Below, in pieces: positions 1-6,749 of a stretch of DNA of 25,385 nucleotides; the stretch's first letter is position 1, and each line of letters begins with the position of its first letter. Where the stretch lies: positions 1 through 25,385 of the forward strand of contig CAZKKI010000077.1 in the NCBI GenBank assembly GCA_964553325.1, in the 5' to 3' direction. The translations under genes were made by a program, and so were the position numbers. The notes under the pieces were generated by a model. That model did not search any database. It was not told the DNA's origin and worked only from the letters and a program-made list of their open reading frames with translations. The DNA is from BMS3ABIN04 sp964553325. GTDB lineage: Bacteria; Bacteroidota; Ignavibacteria; Ignavibacteriales; Melioribacteraceae.

Positions 1-141
1 AAGTAATTGAACAATCGGTAGATTATTTTTTTCAACGAAGATTGTTTTCAGTCCGTTGTTAAGTTCGAACCGTTGAATTTCGGGAAGTGAAAAATCAATT
101 TTGCCTTTTTCCGCAGGCTTTTTAGCTCTGTTAATTATCAT
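1..141 (-). CDS. M16-family peptidase, second of pair (partial, N-terminus only)
   Basis: The start codon is the ATG at 141 on the minus strand, and the reading frame stays open to the window edge, giving 47 codons. The peptide contains RFELNNGLKTIFVEKNN followed by LPIVQL, which is the opening strand pattern of M16 (insulinase/pitrilysin) domains: a basic leader, then an F-L-NGL segment and a 'LPxVxL' strand. It starts 11 bp after the stop of another M16 gene on the same strand, so the two are probably one transcript. Tandem M16 genes usually encode one zinc-active and one inactive subunit, but the zinc motif of this copy lies outside the window, so its activity cannot be judged. No signal peptide is visible in this short N-terminus. 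Confidence 0.8.
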   Translation of the reverse strand, partial: MIINRAKKPAEKGKIDFSLPEIQRFELNNGLKTIFVEKNNLPIVQLL

Positions 142-152
142 TTAGTAAAACC

Positions 153-1418
153 TTAATTTTTTGGAATAACATTCAATTCAACGAAATCTTTATTTAGGTA
201 TTTTTCCGCAACTTCCACAACTTTGTCTTTTGTAACTTTTTCGTACCGCGAAATGTCATACAAAAAAGAATTAGGTTCGTTCAAGTAGCAATTATAATTA
301 TTAATTTGATCAACCAGATTGTTTAAGTTTTGTAAAGAGTAAATGTAAGACGATTTGAAACTGTTGACCGAGCGTTTTAATTCTTCTTCCGTAATTCCGT
401 TTTCTACTATGTTTTGAATTTGCCGGAATATTTCTTCGCGGATGGTGTGTAATTCGATTTTCGGTTTGGGAGTGGACATTATGATAAACGAACCGTTTAA
501 TCTTGCCGAATACTGAAAAGAGCTAACATCTTGTGCAATTTGTTTATCGAAAATTAACGATTTGTAAATTCTGGAATTCTTTGTCCCGGTTAAAACGTCG
601 GATAAAATATCCAGCGCCGCGTCATCCGGTCCGTATAATTTGTCTGATATCCAAGCCAGATAAATTCTGGGAAGTTGTACGTTGTCTTCGTGAATAACTT
701 TTTTAGTTTCGTTAAGAACGGGGAAATCGACTTTTAGTTCCGGCACAATTGAGTTGTTGGTAATTTCCCCAAAATATTTTTGAACCAGCTCTTTCGCTGC
801 GGAGATATCAAAGTTGCCGCCAATAACCAAACTTGCGTTTTGCGGACTGTAATAAGTTTCGAAAAAATTTTTGACATCTTCCAAAGTGTAGCTTTGAATA
901 TCTTCCATCCAACCGATTGTTGGCCAGTGATAAGGATAATTGGGAGGATAGAGCGCAGCAAAAAGTTTTTCCCATGCTAAGCCGTATGGTTGGTTCTCAT
1001 AATTTTGTCTTCTTTCGTTGGCTACCACTCCTTTTTGATTATCAAGTTTTTCTTGGGTAAGAGCGGGAAGTAGAAATCCCATTCTGTCGGATTCCAACCA
1101 CAAAACCATTTCCAATGCTGTTTTGGGCACCGATTCATAGTAGTTTGTTTTGTCGATACTGGTCGAACCGTTTAATGTTCCACCCGCTTCTTGAATGTAA
1201 CGGAAATGCATTTCTTTCGGTACGTGTAACGAACCTTGAAACATCATATGTTCAAAAAGATGAGCTAAACCCGTTTTACCGGGCTTTTCGTTGGCGGAAC
1301 CGACTTTGTACCAAATGTTAACGGCAACTATGGGTAAAGTTTTATCTTGATAAAGCACAACATCAAGATTATTTTTTAGTTTGAATTTTTCATATTTAAT
1401 ATTTAAAACATTTTTCAT
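153..1418 (-). CDS. M16-family zinc metallopeptidase (processing protease-like)
   Basis: This 421-residue protein is a zinc peptidase of the insulinase/pitrilysin M16 family (M16B size class). The inverted zinc motif HLFEH is at residues 53-57, and the third ligand is probably E135 in the NERRQNYENQPYG segment, 78 residues downstream, as is normal for the family. A peptidase_M16_C-like middle region follows (around 180-360, containing TYYSPQNASLVIGG). The open frame begins 45 bp earlier at 1463, but the added residues do not look like a signal peptide, whereas the start at 1418 puts the family's 'KFKLKNNLDVVL' strand at the usual place. No clear ribosome binding site precedes either start. 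No export signal is seen, so its location is uncertain. It is followed 11 bp later by a second M16 gene. M16 proteins typically degrade or process short peptides; the substrate here is unknown. Confidence 0.92.
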   Translation of the reverse strand: MKNVLNIKYEKFKLKNNLDVVLYQDKTLPIVAVNIWYKVGSANEKPGKTGLAHLFEHMMFQGSLHVPKEMHFRYIQEAGGTLNGSTSIDKTNYYESVPKTALEMVLWLESDRMGFLLPALTQEKLDNQKGVVANERRQNYENQPYGLAWEKLFAALYPPNYPYHWPTIGWMEDIQSYTLEDVKNFFETYYSPQNASLVIGGNFDISAAKELVQKYFGEITNNSIVPELKVDFPVLNETKKVIHEDNVQLPRIYLAWISDKLYGPDDAALDILSDVLTGTKNSRIYKSLIFDKQIAQDVSSFQYSARLNGSFIIMSTPKPKIELHTIREEIFRQIQNIVENGITEEELKRSVNSFKSSYIYSLQNLNNLVDQINNYNCYLNEPNSFLYDISRYEKVTKDKVVEVAEKYLNKDFVELNVIPKN

Positions 1419-1534
1419 AATCGGTGATTCAAAAGTGAATGAATGAATTCTCAAAATTAACAAAATAAATTTTAACGGACGGATTTATTTATCGCTTTTA
1501 GCATCGTATTCAATTGATGCCGCAAGTAAGCGAA

Positions 1535-2755
1535 TTATTTTAATATAAACTTTATTCTTTCCAATTTACCGTCGATGTTGCTTCTCGGTTCGATATTAAA
1601 AATTTTACAAAGAAGCGGATAGATATCGATATTTTGTAACGTTCCGGTTTTTAATCCCTTTTTAAATTGCGGTCCCGTTGCCAGAAAAATTCCGTGCATA
1701 TCGATTTCATAGTTTGCATAACCGTGATTTCCTTTGCTCTTATTTCTTTTGAATCTTTCCAGCCATTTGTTGTTTACGAGAGACCAACCGAGATCGGCAA
1801 CTAAAATAATGGATGAAATAAACGGATGTTTGGAGTAATGAAAATATTCCGGTAACTCTTCTTTTTTGTAAACGGTGTAGTGATTTTCGTTTTTCTTTAA
1901 TTCGTTATATATCAACTCAATATCTTTTTCATCATCCGGTTCAATCAAAACAAATGGTTTTTCTCCTCCCATTTTGTATTTGAACCCTTTCAGAATTTTC
2001 TCTATGTTGATCGTTCTTTCGGGGGATATTTCGGTCATTCCGTGATCGGAGACGAAAATTATATTTACGCTGTCTTTCATACCGATCTCTTCCAAACGGG
2101 AACATAAGTAACCCGTAAGGCTATCGAGCAATGAAATTGCTTTGTTTATTTCGGCGGAGTTCGGACCGTAACCGTGCCCGTAAGAATCTGTTTCGTGAAA
2201 ATATAAGGTAATAAAATGCGGGCGTTCTTTTTGTGGTAATTGCAACCAATCGATTACACCGTCGATTCTTGTTTTGTAAGGTCTGTTATGTTCATAATGA
2301 TGAAAGTAATTGGGTCGTCTATATTCGATTTCCAATTCCGAACCCGGCCAAAAATACGAAGCCGTAACAATACCGTTTCTTCTCGCTGTTGTCCAAAATG
2401 CTTCACCCAAATACCATTTGCTTTGTTTTACCGATTCGGAATTTTTAGCAACCTTATAAACTTCACCGGTAAACGGATTTTCATAACGATTGGCTATTAT
2501 ACCGTGATTTTCCGCATACATTCCGGTAATTATCGAAATATGATTAGGAAAAGTTTTAGAAGGGAAAACCGGTTTTAGCGAAAACGCCCGCACTCCTTTA
2601 TTACCGAGTTTATCCAAATTCGGTGTTAAATTTCTATTCAAATAATCCCATCTGAAACCGTCGAACGAAACTAACAGTACATACGGTTGGGATTGAGCAA
2701 ATGTTACGGTAATGGTAAAAAAGAATACTAGTGCTAATTTTAATAGTCTTTTCAT
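1535..2755 (-). CDS. Secreted type I phosphodiesterase / nucleotide pyrophosphatase (ENPP-like)
   Basis: This 406-residue member of the alkaline phosphatase superfamily resembles ectonucleotide pyrophosphatase/phosphodiesterases, which hydrolyse phosphodiester or pyrophosphate bonds in nucleotides or phospholipid head groups. A signal peptide covers about residues 1-20 and ends TVTFA|Q, so it is probably periplasmic or secreted. All the expected two-metal site residues are visible: D32 (VSFDGFRWD), nucleophile T68 (PSKTFPNH), D190 and H194 (HETDSYGHGYG), D237-H238 (VSDHGM) and H344 (KGNHGYAN). Length is normal for a catalytic-domain-only bacterial ENPP. The gene appears monocistronic between the M16 pair and the TonB receptor, with a palindrome in its 5' region at 2773-2792. 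The substrate cannot be inferred from sequence. Confidence 0.93.
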   Translation of the reverse strand: MKRLLKLALVFFFTITVTFAQSQPYVLLVSFDGFRWDYLNRNLTPNLDKLGNKGVRAFSLKPVFPSKTFPNHISIITGMYAENHGIIANRYENPFTGEVYKVAKNSESVKQSKWYLGEAFWTTARRNGIVTASYFWPGSELEIEYRRPNYFHHYEHNRPYKTRIDGVIDWLQLPQKERPHFITLYFHETDSYGHGYGPNSAEINKAISLLDSLTGYLCSRLEEIGMKDSVNIIFVSDHGMTEISPERTINIEKILKGFKYKMGGEKPFVLIEPDDEKDIELIYNELKKNENHYTVYKKEELPEYFHYSKHPFISSIILVADLGWSLVNNKWLERFKRNKSKGNHGYANYEIDMHGIFLATGPQFKKGLKTGTLQNIDIYPLLCKIFNIEPRSNIDGKLERIKFILK

Positions 2756-2772
2756 TTGGATTCGTTTAATAA

Positions 2773-2792
2773 TTACAAAAATGTTTTTGTAA
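2773..2792 (-). promoter_or_regulatory. Perfect inverted repeat in the 5' region of the ENPP gene
   Basis: TTACAAAAA and TTTTTGTAA are exact reverse complements separated by 2 bp, and the repeat ends 18 bp upstream of the ENPP start. A TATAAT hexamer (2804-2809, minus strand) lies just upstream, although no -35 sits at 17 bp spacing. The site could be an operator just downstream of a transcription start. The AT-rich stem makes a strong RNA hairpin unlikely. Confidence 0.35.
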
Positions 2793-3042
2793 AGATAAAC
2801 AAAATTATACCGGAATTTTTAAATAGCCAATTCAAATATTACGGATTAATTTCAAAATTTAAAACAAACGATACAGCGATATATTACTACCGTCGTAAAA
2901 CGTAAGCGCATTTTTTTAATAGCCGATAAATTGTGATTATGTAATTCGTCCGATTAAACAATTTAATTTTAGTAAACGAATATTAATATCTGTCCCGGTT
3001 CGGACTATTTAATAGAATAAAATTGAATTGCGAAAAAAGAAT

Positions 3043-3071
3043 AAAAAAAGTCCGGCATTTGCCGGACTTTT
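3043..3071 (-). terminator. Rho-independent terminator of the TonB receptor gene
   Basis: An 11-bp perfect stem (3046-3056 pairing with 3061-3071) contains the core GTCCGGC/GCCGGAC around a 4-base loop. On the minus strand it runs straight into a T run. It lies 26 bp beyond the stop codon of the TonB-dependent receptor. It also isolates the ENPP gene downstream from receptor transcription. Confidence 0.92.
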
Positions 3072-3096
3072 GAAAAACTGGAACTTGAGCAATAAT

Positions 3097-5790
3097 TTAG
3101 AAAGTAACCGAAACGCCCAAGTTGAAAGATCTCGGTAATCCCAAGAATACTTCCGCATCGTCTGCGGAGTGGGTTTTACCGTTATCTTTGAATGCATTGT
3201 ATCGGCTGTTATCGACAGCGTCTTGAATATAGATTTCGTCAAACAAATTGAATACATGAGCAAATAATTGGAAGTTAGCTCCTCTCAAGTTGAAGAGGTT
3301 CAATGTAGTATGAACATCAACTACACTGTAAGAAGGAGTTTTCCAACTTTGAGCTCTGTCGTTCGGATCCGTTCTGCTTGTAGGTTCCCAATCTGCATAG
3401 AAATCACGGTAATGTTTGAATACTACTTGTGTTGAAAATCCTTTGAATGGGAATACGGTAGCCGCAACAACAAATTGAGTTTGCGGAGCGTCACCAACTT
3501 TCAAATCGGCAATGTAGTAGTTGAAAGTTTGATCAGTTGAATTAGGATCTTCATAATCCTTATAAGTACCTTGTACGTCATCGGTGTATTTCCAGTCGCC
3601 GATTGAAGCAACGAGATCCAATCTCAAAGCTTTAACAGGTTGATAGTTGGTTTCGAATTCGAAACCAATGTGACGTCTGTTAATACCGTTCAAGAAAATA
3701 AGAGCTTCACCGCCGTCTGCTTTTCTTACGCCGATGGAATTTGCTCTGTCTCTCCAATCGGTAAAGTAGAAGTTTGCTTTAACGTTAAGTTTGCCTTCCA
3801 AACCGGCAAAGTTAGCACCTGCTTCCAAACTCAAGAATTTTTCGTTTTTAGGATCTTCGGCTTTGGAACCGTCTCGGTCGTTAATAACTTGATCGAAGAT
3901 TGGCACTTTGGAAACATAACCTGCGTTAGCAAAAATATCGAATTGTGGATTCAAGCGATAGCTTGCACCACCTTTAATTTGATATCCGCCGATCATGTCC
4001 GTTTCTTGAGTTAATTCACCACCGTCGGGACCTTTCTTAAAGTGGTTGGTATATTTGTATTTAATGAACGAATATCCTGCCGTACCGTATGCAGTGATTT
4101 TATCTTTTGTGTATTCCGCTTGAGCGTAAGCACCAGCCCAATTCACATTGTTTGTAAAGTTATAAACGATTTTGTCGCCTAAACCTGCACGTTGGTTCGG
4201 ATGGAATTCATCGGCATTGCTTAAGAAATAATCGCCGCCTAAAAGATCACGAACTTCTCTGTAGTGATCGATTTCTGCGGTTCTTAAATCTATACCGAAA
4301 GAAGTTGTTAATTGATCATTTACTTTATAGTAAGCTTTTGAAATAACGCCTATTGTCCATTGGTCGTTTCTACTGTTACGTAAAATACCTAACGAACCGG
4401 TGCTCGAAGTATCGTTCTTTGCGATTGTAGCATCCCAATCAGCAATTCTGGAGGGACCTGAATAATCCCAAGTGATTTTTCCGTAAGTTCCTGTTCCACC
4501 ACCGGTACCGCCCGACCAATAAGCGGTTGTGTACAAGCTGGCTTTGTCGGATAATTGAGAATACCAGTTTAAGTTAACAATCGGTTTGTGGAAGAAGTTT
4601 TCACGTTCGTTAATGAAAGTAGCATCATATCTTTGATGAGGACCGGATTTTGCTCCGAAGAATAAGCTTTCATTCCAATATTGAACCCCGTTGTAGGAAG
4701 AACTTACAGTATTCCAGTTTTCATTGTAATATCTTCCGGACGCAGCTTGTGGGAACTTGTCTAGAGCTGCTTGGGAATAACCTAATTCTTTGGCAAATTC
4801 ATGGCTGTAAGCCGCAATGTTTTGTCTGTATAAGTTTTGTCCGTGTCGTTGCGGTGCACCCAAAGCGTACAATTCTAATCTGTTGTTGTCGTCAACGTTA
4901 TAACTTGCACCAAAGTAATATGCCCATGCATCGGTCCAAGTTTTATCGATTAAACCGTCACCAACTTTTCTTACTATAGAAGCGCTCATTGCATATTTGC
5001 CATCGATTAAGCCGGTATGAGCGGAAATAGTGGTTTTCAAGAAATTAGCATTTCCGAACTCTTGCTTCATTTTGAAGCCTGCTTTTGCAGCAGTGGGATC
5101 GGTAATAATATTCATAGTACCACCGATAGATGGAGTAGCCAAATTAACGGCACTCAAACCTCTTTGAACCTGGATAGATGAAGTTGCATCGCCAACTCCG
5201 TCCCAGTTCGACCAGTAAACCCAACCGTTTTCCATATCATTAACGGGAACACCGTTAATCATAATAGCGACGTTTCTTTGGTTGAAACCGCGAACATTAA
5301 CTCTTGCGTCACCGGCTCCACCACCTTGTTGTGTAGCATAAACACTTGGAGTAGTATTTAAAACCAAAGGAATATCTCTTGAGCCCAGCTTAAACTCTAC
5401 ATCTTTCTTATCAACATTTGTAAATGCTACAGGTGTTTCCCTTTCTTTTGCTCTGTCTGCCAAGACCGTTACAGATAACGAAAATTCGCGCTCAACCATG
5501 TCGAAGTCGAGAGTAATGTTGTTTGTCAAATTAACATCAACTTCTTGTGTTTCGAAGCCAACGTAACTGCAAACAACGGTGTATTTACCTTTGTTTAAGG
5601 TAATTTTGTATCTTCCGTTTGCATCGGAAGCGGCACCAATTGTAGTTCCTTTGACGTAAACGTTGGCGCCAATTAGTTTTTCCCCGGTTGCCGCATCTTT
5701 CACAACACCCGAAATGGTATATTTTTGGGCTAATAGTGTGGTAGATGCAAACAAGAGGATAAAAGCAAGGTATTTGTAGACCTTTAGCAT
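3097..5790 (-). CDS. TonB-dependent outer-membrane receptor with carboxypeptidase-regulatory-like domain
   Basis: This 897-residue outer-membrane transporter has a signal peptide (about 1-21, ending TTLLAQ), then a CarboxypepD_reg-like beta-sandwich domain (about 23-105, containing ISGVVKDAATGEKLIGANVYVKG), a TonB plug (about 110-230, with VNVRGFNQRNVAIMINGVPV and the GGTMNIITDP end) and a 22-strand-type barrel ending in the aromatic outer-membrane terminus FNLGVSVTF. The family imports siderophores, vitamins, metals or glycans using TonB/ExbB/ExbD energy. The N-terminal domain is typical of Bacteroidota and related phyla. No SusD-like partner is adjacent, so it is not an evident SusC/D pair and the ligand is unknown. 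The start has a GGGAG ribosome binding site. Upstream is a -35/-10 promoter overlapped by a palindrome of Fur-family geometry (5875-5891), hinting at metal control. Confidence 0.94.
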   Translation of the reverse strand: MLKVYKYLAFILLFASTTLLAQKYTISGVVKDAATGEKLIGANVYVKGTTIGAASDANGRYKITLNKGKYTVVCSYVGFETQEVDVNLTNNITLDFDMVEREFSLSVTVLADRAKERETPVAFTNVDKKDVEFKLGSRDIPLVLNTTPSVYATQQGGGAGDARVNVRGFNQRNVAIMINGVPVNDMENGWVYWSNWDGVGDATSSIQVQRGLSAVNLATPSIGGTMNIITDPTAAKAGFKMKQEFGNANFLKTTISAHTGLIDGKYAMSASIVRKVGDGLIDKTWTDAWAYYFGASYNVDDNNRLELYALGAPQRHGQNLYRQNIAAYSHEFAKELGYSQAALDKFPQAASGRYYNENWNTVSSSYNGVQYWNESLFFGAKSGPHQRYDATFINERENFFHKPIVNLNWYSQLSDKASLYTTAYWSGGTGGGTGTYGKITWDYSGPSRIADWDATIAKNDTSSTGSLGILRNSRNDQWTIGVISKAYYKVNDQLTTSFGIDLRTAEIDHYREVRDLLGGDYFLSNADEFHPNQRAGLGDKIVYNFTNNVNWAGAYAQAEYTKDKITAYGTAGYSFIKYKYTNHFKKGPDGGELTQETDMIGGYQIKGGASYRLNPQFDIFANAGYVSKVPIFDQVINDRDGSKAEDPKNEKFLSLEAGANFAGLEGKLNVKANFYFTDWRDRANSIGVRKADGGEALIFLNGINRRHIGFEFETNYQPVKALRLDLVASIGDWKYTDDVQGTYKDYEDPNSTDQTFNYYIADLKVGDAPQTQFVVAATVFPFKGFSTQVVFKHYRDFYADWEPTSRTDPNDRAQSWKTPSYSVVDVHTTLNLFNLRGANFQLFAHVFNLFDEIYIQDAVDNSRYNAFKDNGKTHSADDAEVFLGLPRSFNLGVSVTF

Positions 5791-5874
5791 AAGATCTCCC
5801 TCTTTTTGTTTGGTGAATTAGTTAATTAATAATACATGTGCAAAGTTCGTATTTAGAAATACTTTATCCGTATT

Positions 5875-5891
5875 GTAATTATAATAATTAC
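5875..5891. promoter_or_regulatory. Palindromic operator over the TonB receptor -10 element
   Basis: GTAATTAT-A-ATAATTAC is a perfect 8-1-8 inverted repeat covering the receptor's -10 hexamer. Odd-spaced, AT-rich symmetry of the 7-1-7 type is characteristic of Fur-family sites (Fur, Zur, PerR), and TonB receptors are classic targets of these. The regulator is an inference, since none is encoded in this window. Confidence 0.45.
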
Positions 5892-5906
5892 CCTTAATTA
5901 CTCCAA
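5878..5906 (-). promoter_or_regulatory. Sigma-70-type promoter of the TonB receptor
   Basis: On the minus strand, TTGGAG (5901-5906) and TATAAT (5878-5883) are separated by exactly 17 bp. The predicted transcription start near 5871 gives a leader of about 80 nt before the start at 5790. The -10 is a perfect consensus match and the -35 keeps the TTG. Confidence 0.6.
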
Positions 5907-6144
5907 TTTTTTTTAAATAGTTAAAAAAAATTTAAAATTGGATTTTTTCCGAAAGTTATTATATCTTCTTTCAATTACTAGAATTATTGATAATCTTTTT
6001 CATCCCAAAATTGCGCATAAGATAATCAGCTTCTAAAAATATAAATCTTACCCGTTTTTACGAAATTTTTTTCCTTTTTAAAAAAGATATTTTTTCGGTA
6101 TTTTAAAAAGTTTGAAATTCCCCAAAAACATACCTGGAGATTTT

Positions 6145-6663
6145 TTGCACAACCTGGAACAATCCGATTTAAATAAGTTGAAAAGAATCAAAATGGTAAT
6201 AACCGATGTTGACGGTGTTTTAACGGACGGTGGATTGTATTATTCTTCGGAAGGACTGACGATGAAAAAGTTCAATGTAAAAGACGGAATGGGTACCAGA
6301 CTTTTACGCGAGAAAGGAATTCGGGTTGGAATTATTACTACAGACGGTGAAACGGAAAGTATTTTAAAACAAAGAGCCCGGCGTTTGAAACTCGATTTTT
6401 TGTATACGGGTATTTGGCAGAAAGAAGAAAAATTGGATGAAATCCGGAAAGAATACAATATCGAATATGAAAATATCGCTTTTTTGGGTGATGATGTGAA
6501 TGATATTTCGATAATTGAAAAAGTCGGCTTCTCCGCCGCTCCCGCCGACGCAGCGGAAAGCGTTAAGCAAAAAGTCGATTTGGTTTTGTACCGTAAAGGC
6601 GGCGAAGGCGTTTTCAGAGAGTTTGCCGATCTACTCCTTTCAATTTTTAACTTTTCCGCCTGA
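6145..6663 (+). CDS. kdsC: 3-deoxy-D-manno-octulosonate 8-phosphate phosphatase (KdsC-type HAD)
   Basis: KdsC removes phosphate from Kdo 8-phosphate, the step before CMP-Kdo formation for the LPS inner core; it is a cytosolic tetramer without a cap domain. The 172-residue protein has HAD motif I DVDGVLTDG (nucleophile D21, acid/base D23), the KdsC signature FNVKDGMG, motif II in GIITTDGE and motif IV GDDVND. It ends with the RKGGEGVFREFADLLL segment that closes the active site of the neighbouring subunit in this family. The chosen start is TTG at 6145, because GGAGA at 6136-6140 is well spaced for it. The longer frame starts at another TTG (6112) with no ribosome binding site, and the first in-frame ATG (6193) would begin only three residues before motif I. 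Confidence 0.88.
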   Translation: MHNLEQSDLNKLKRIKMVITDVDGVLTDGGLYYSSEGLTMKKFNVKDGMGTRLLREKGIRVGIITTDGETESILKQRARRLKLDFLYTGIWQKEEKLDEIRKEYNIEYENIAFLGDDVNDISIIEKVGFSAAPADAAESVKQKVDLVLYRKGGEGVFREFADLLLSIFNFSA

Positions 6664-6727
6664 AATTGAATTACACACACACTTCCCGAAATATTCGCTT
6701 GCATAAAACAAAAAAATTGTTAAATTA

Positions 6728-6747
6728 TAGTGAACAATAGTTCACTA
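6728..6747. promoter_or_regulatory. LexA-like SOS box (perfect palindrome)
   Basis: TAGTGAAC-AATA-GTTCACTA is an exact 8-4-8 inverted repeat. Its core, GAAC-N4-GTTC, is the known LexA recognition pattern of Firmicutes and Actinobacteria. It ends 2 bp before the ATG of the DnaE-like gene, and a TATAGT hexamer (6726-6731) overlaps its left arm, so a bound repressor would block transcription. Error-prone DnaE2/ImuC genes are classic LexA targets, which supports the reading. No lexA gene is in the window. Confidence 0.6.
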
Positions 6748-6749
6748 AT

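Larger units (their letters stand above)
5791..6144. other. Divergent intergenic region between the TonB receptor and kdsC
   Basis: About 350 bp of very AT-rich DNA separates the two divergent genes. It holds the receptor's promoter and operator candidate (5875-5906, minus). On the kdsC side there are A/T tracts but no hexamer pair that I would call a promoter. No hidden coding sequence or RNA gene was seen. Confidence 0.7.

Noticed and set aside
1419..1463. Longer start for the M16 peptidase at 1463
   Set aside because: The extra 15 residues do not form a signal peptide or align with the family pattern, and no ribosome binding site precedes 1463.
3097..5790. SusC-type member of a SusC/SusD pair
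   Set aside because: No SusD-like lipoprotein gene is adjacent and a terminator follows the receptor directly. The carboxypeptidase-regulatory-like domain alone does not define SusC.
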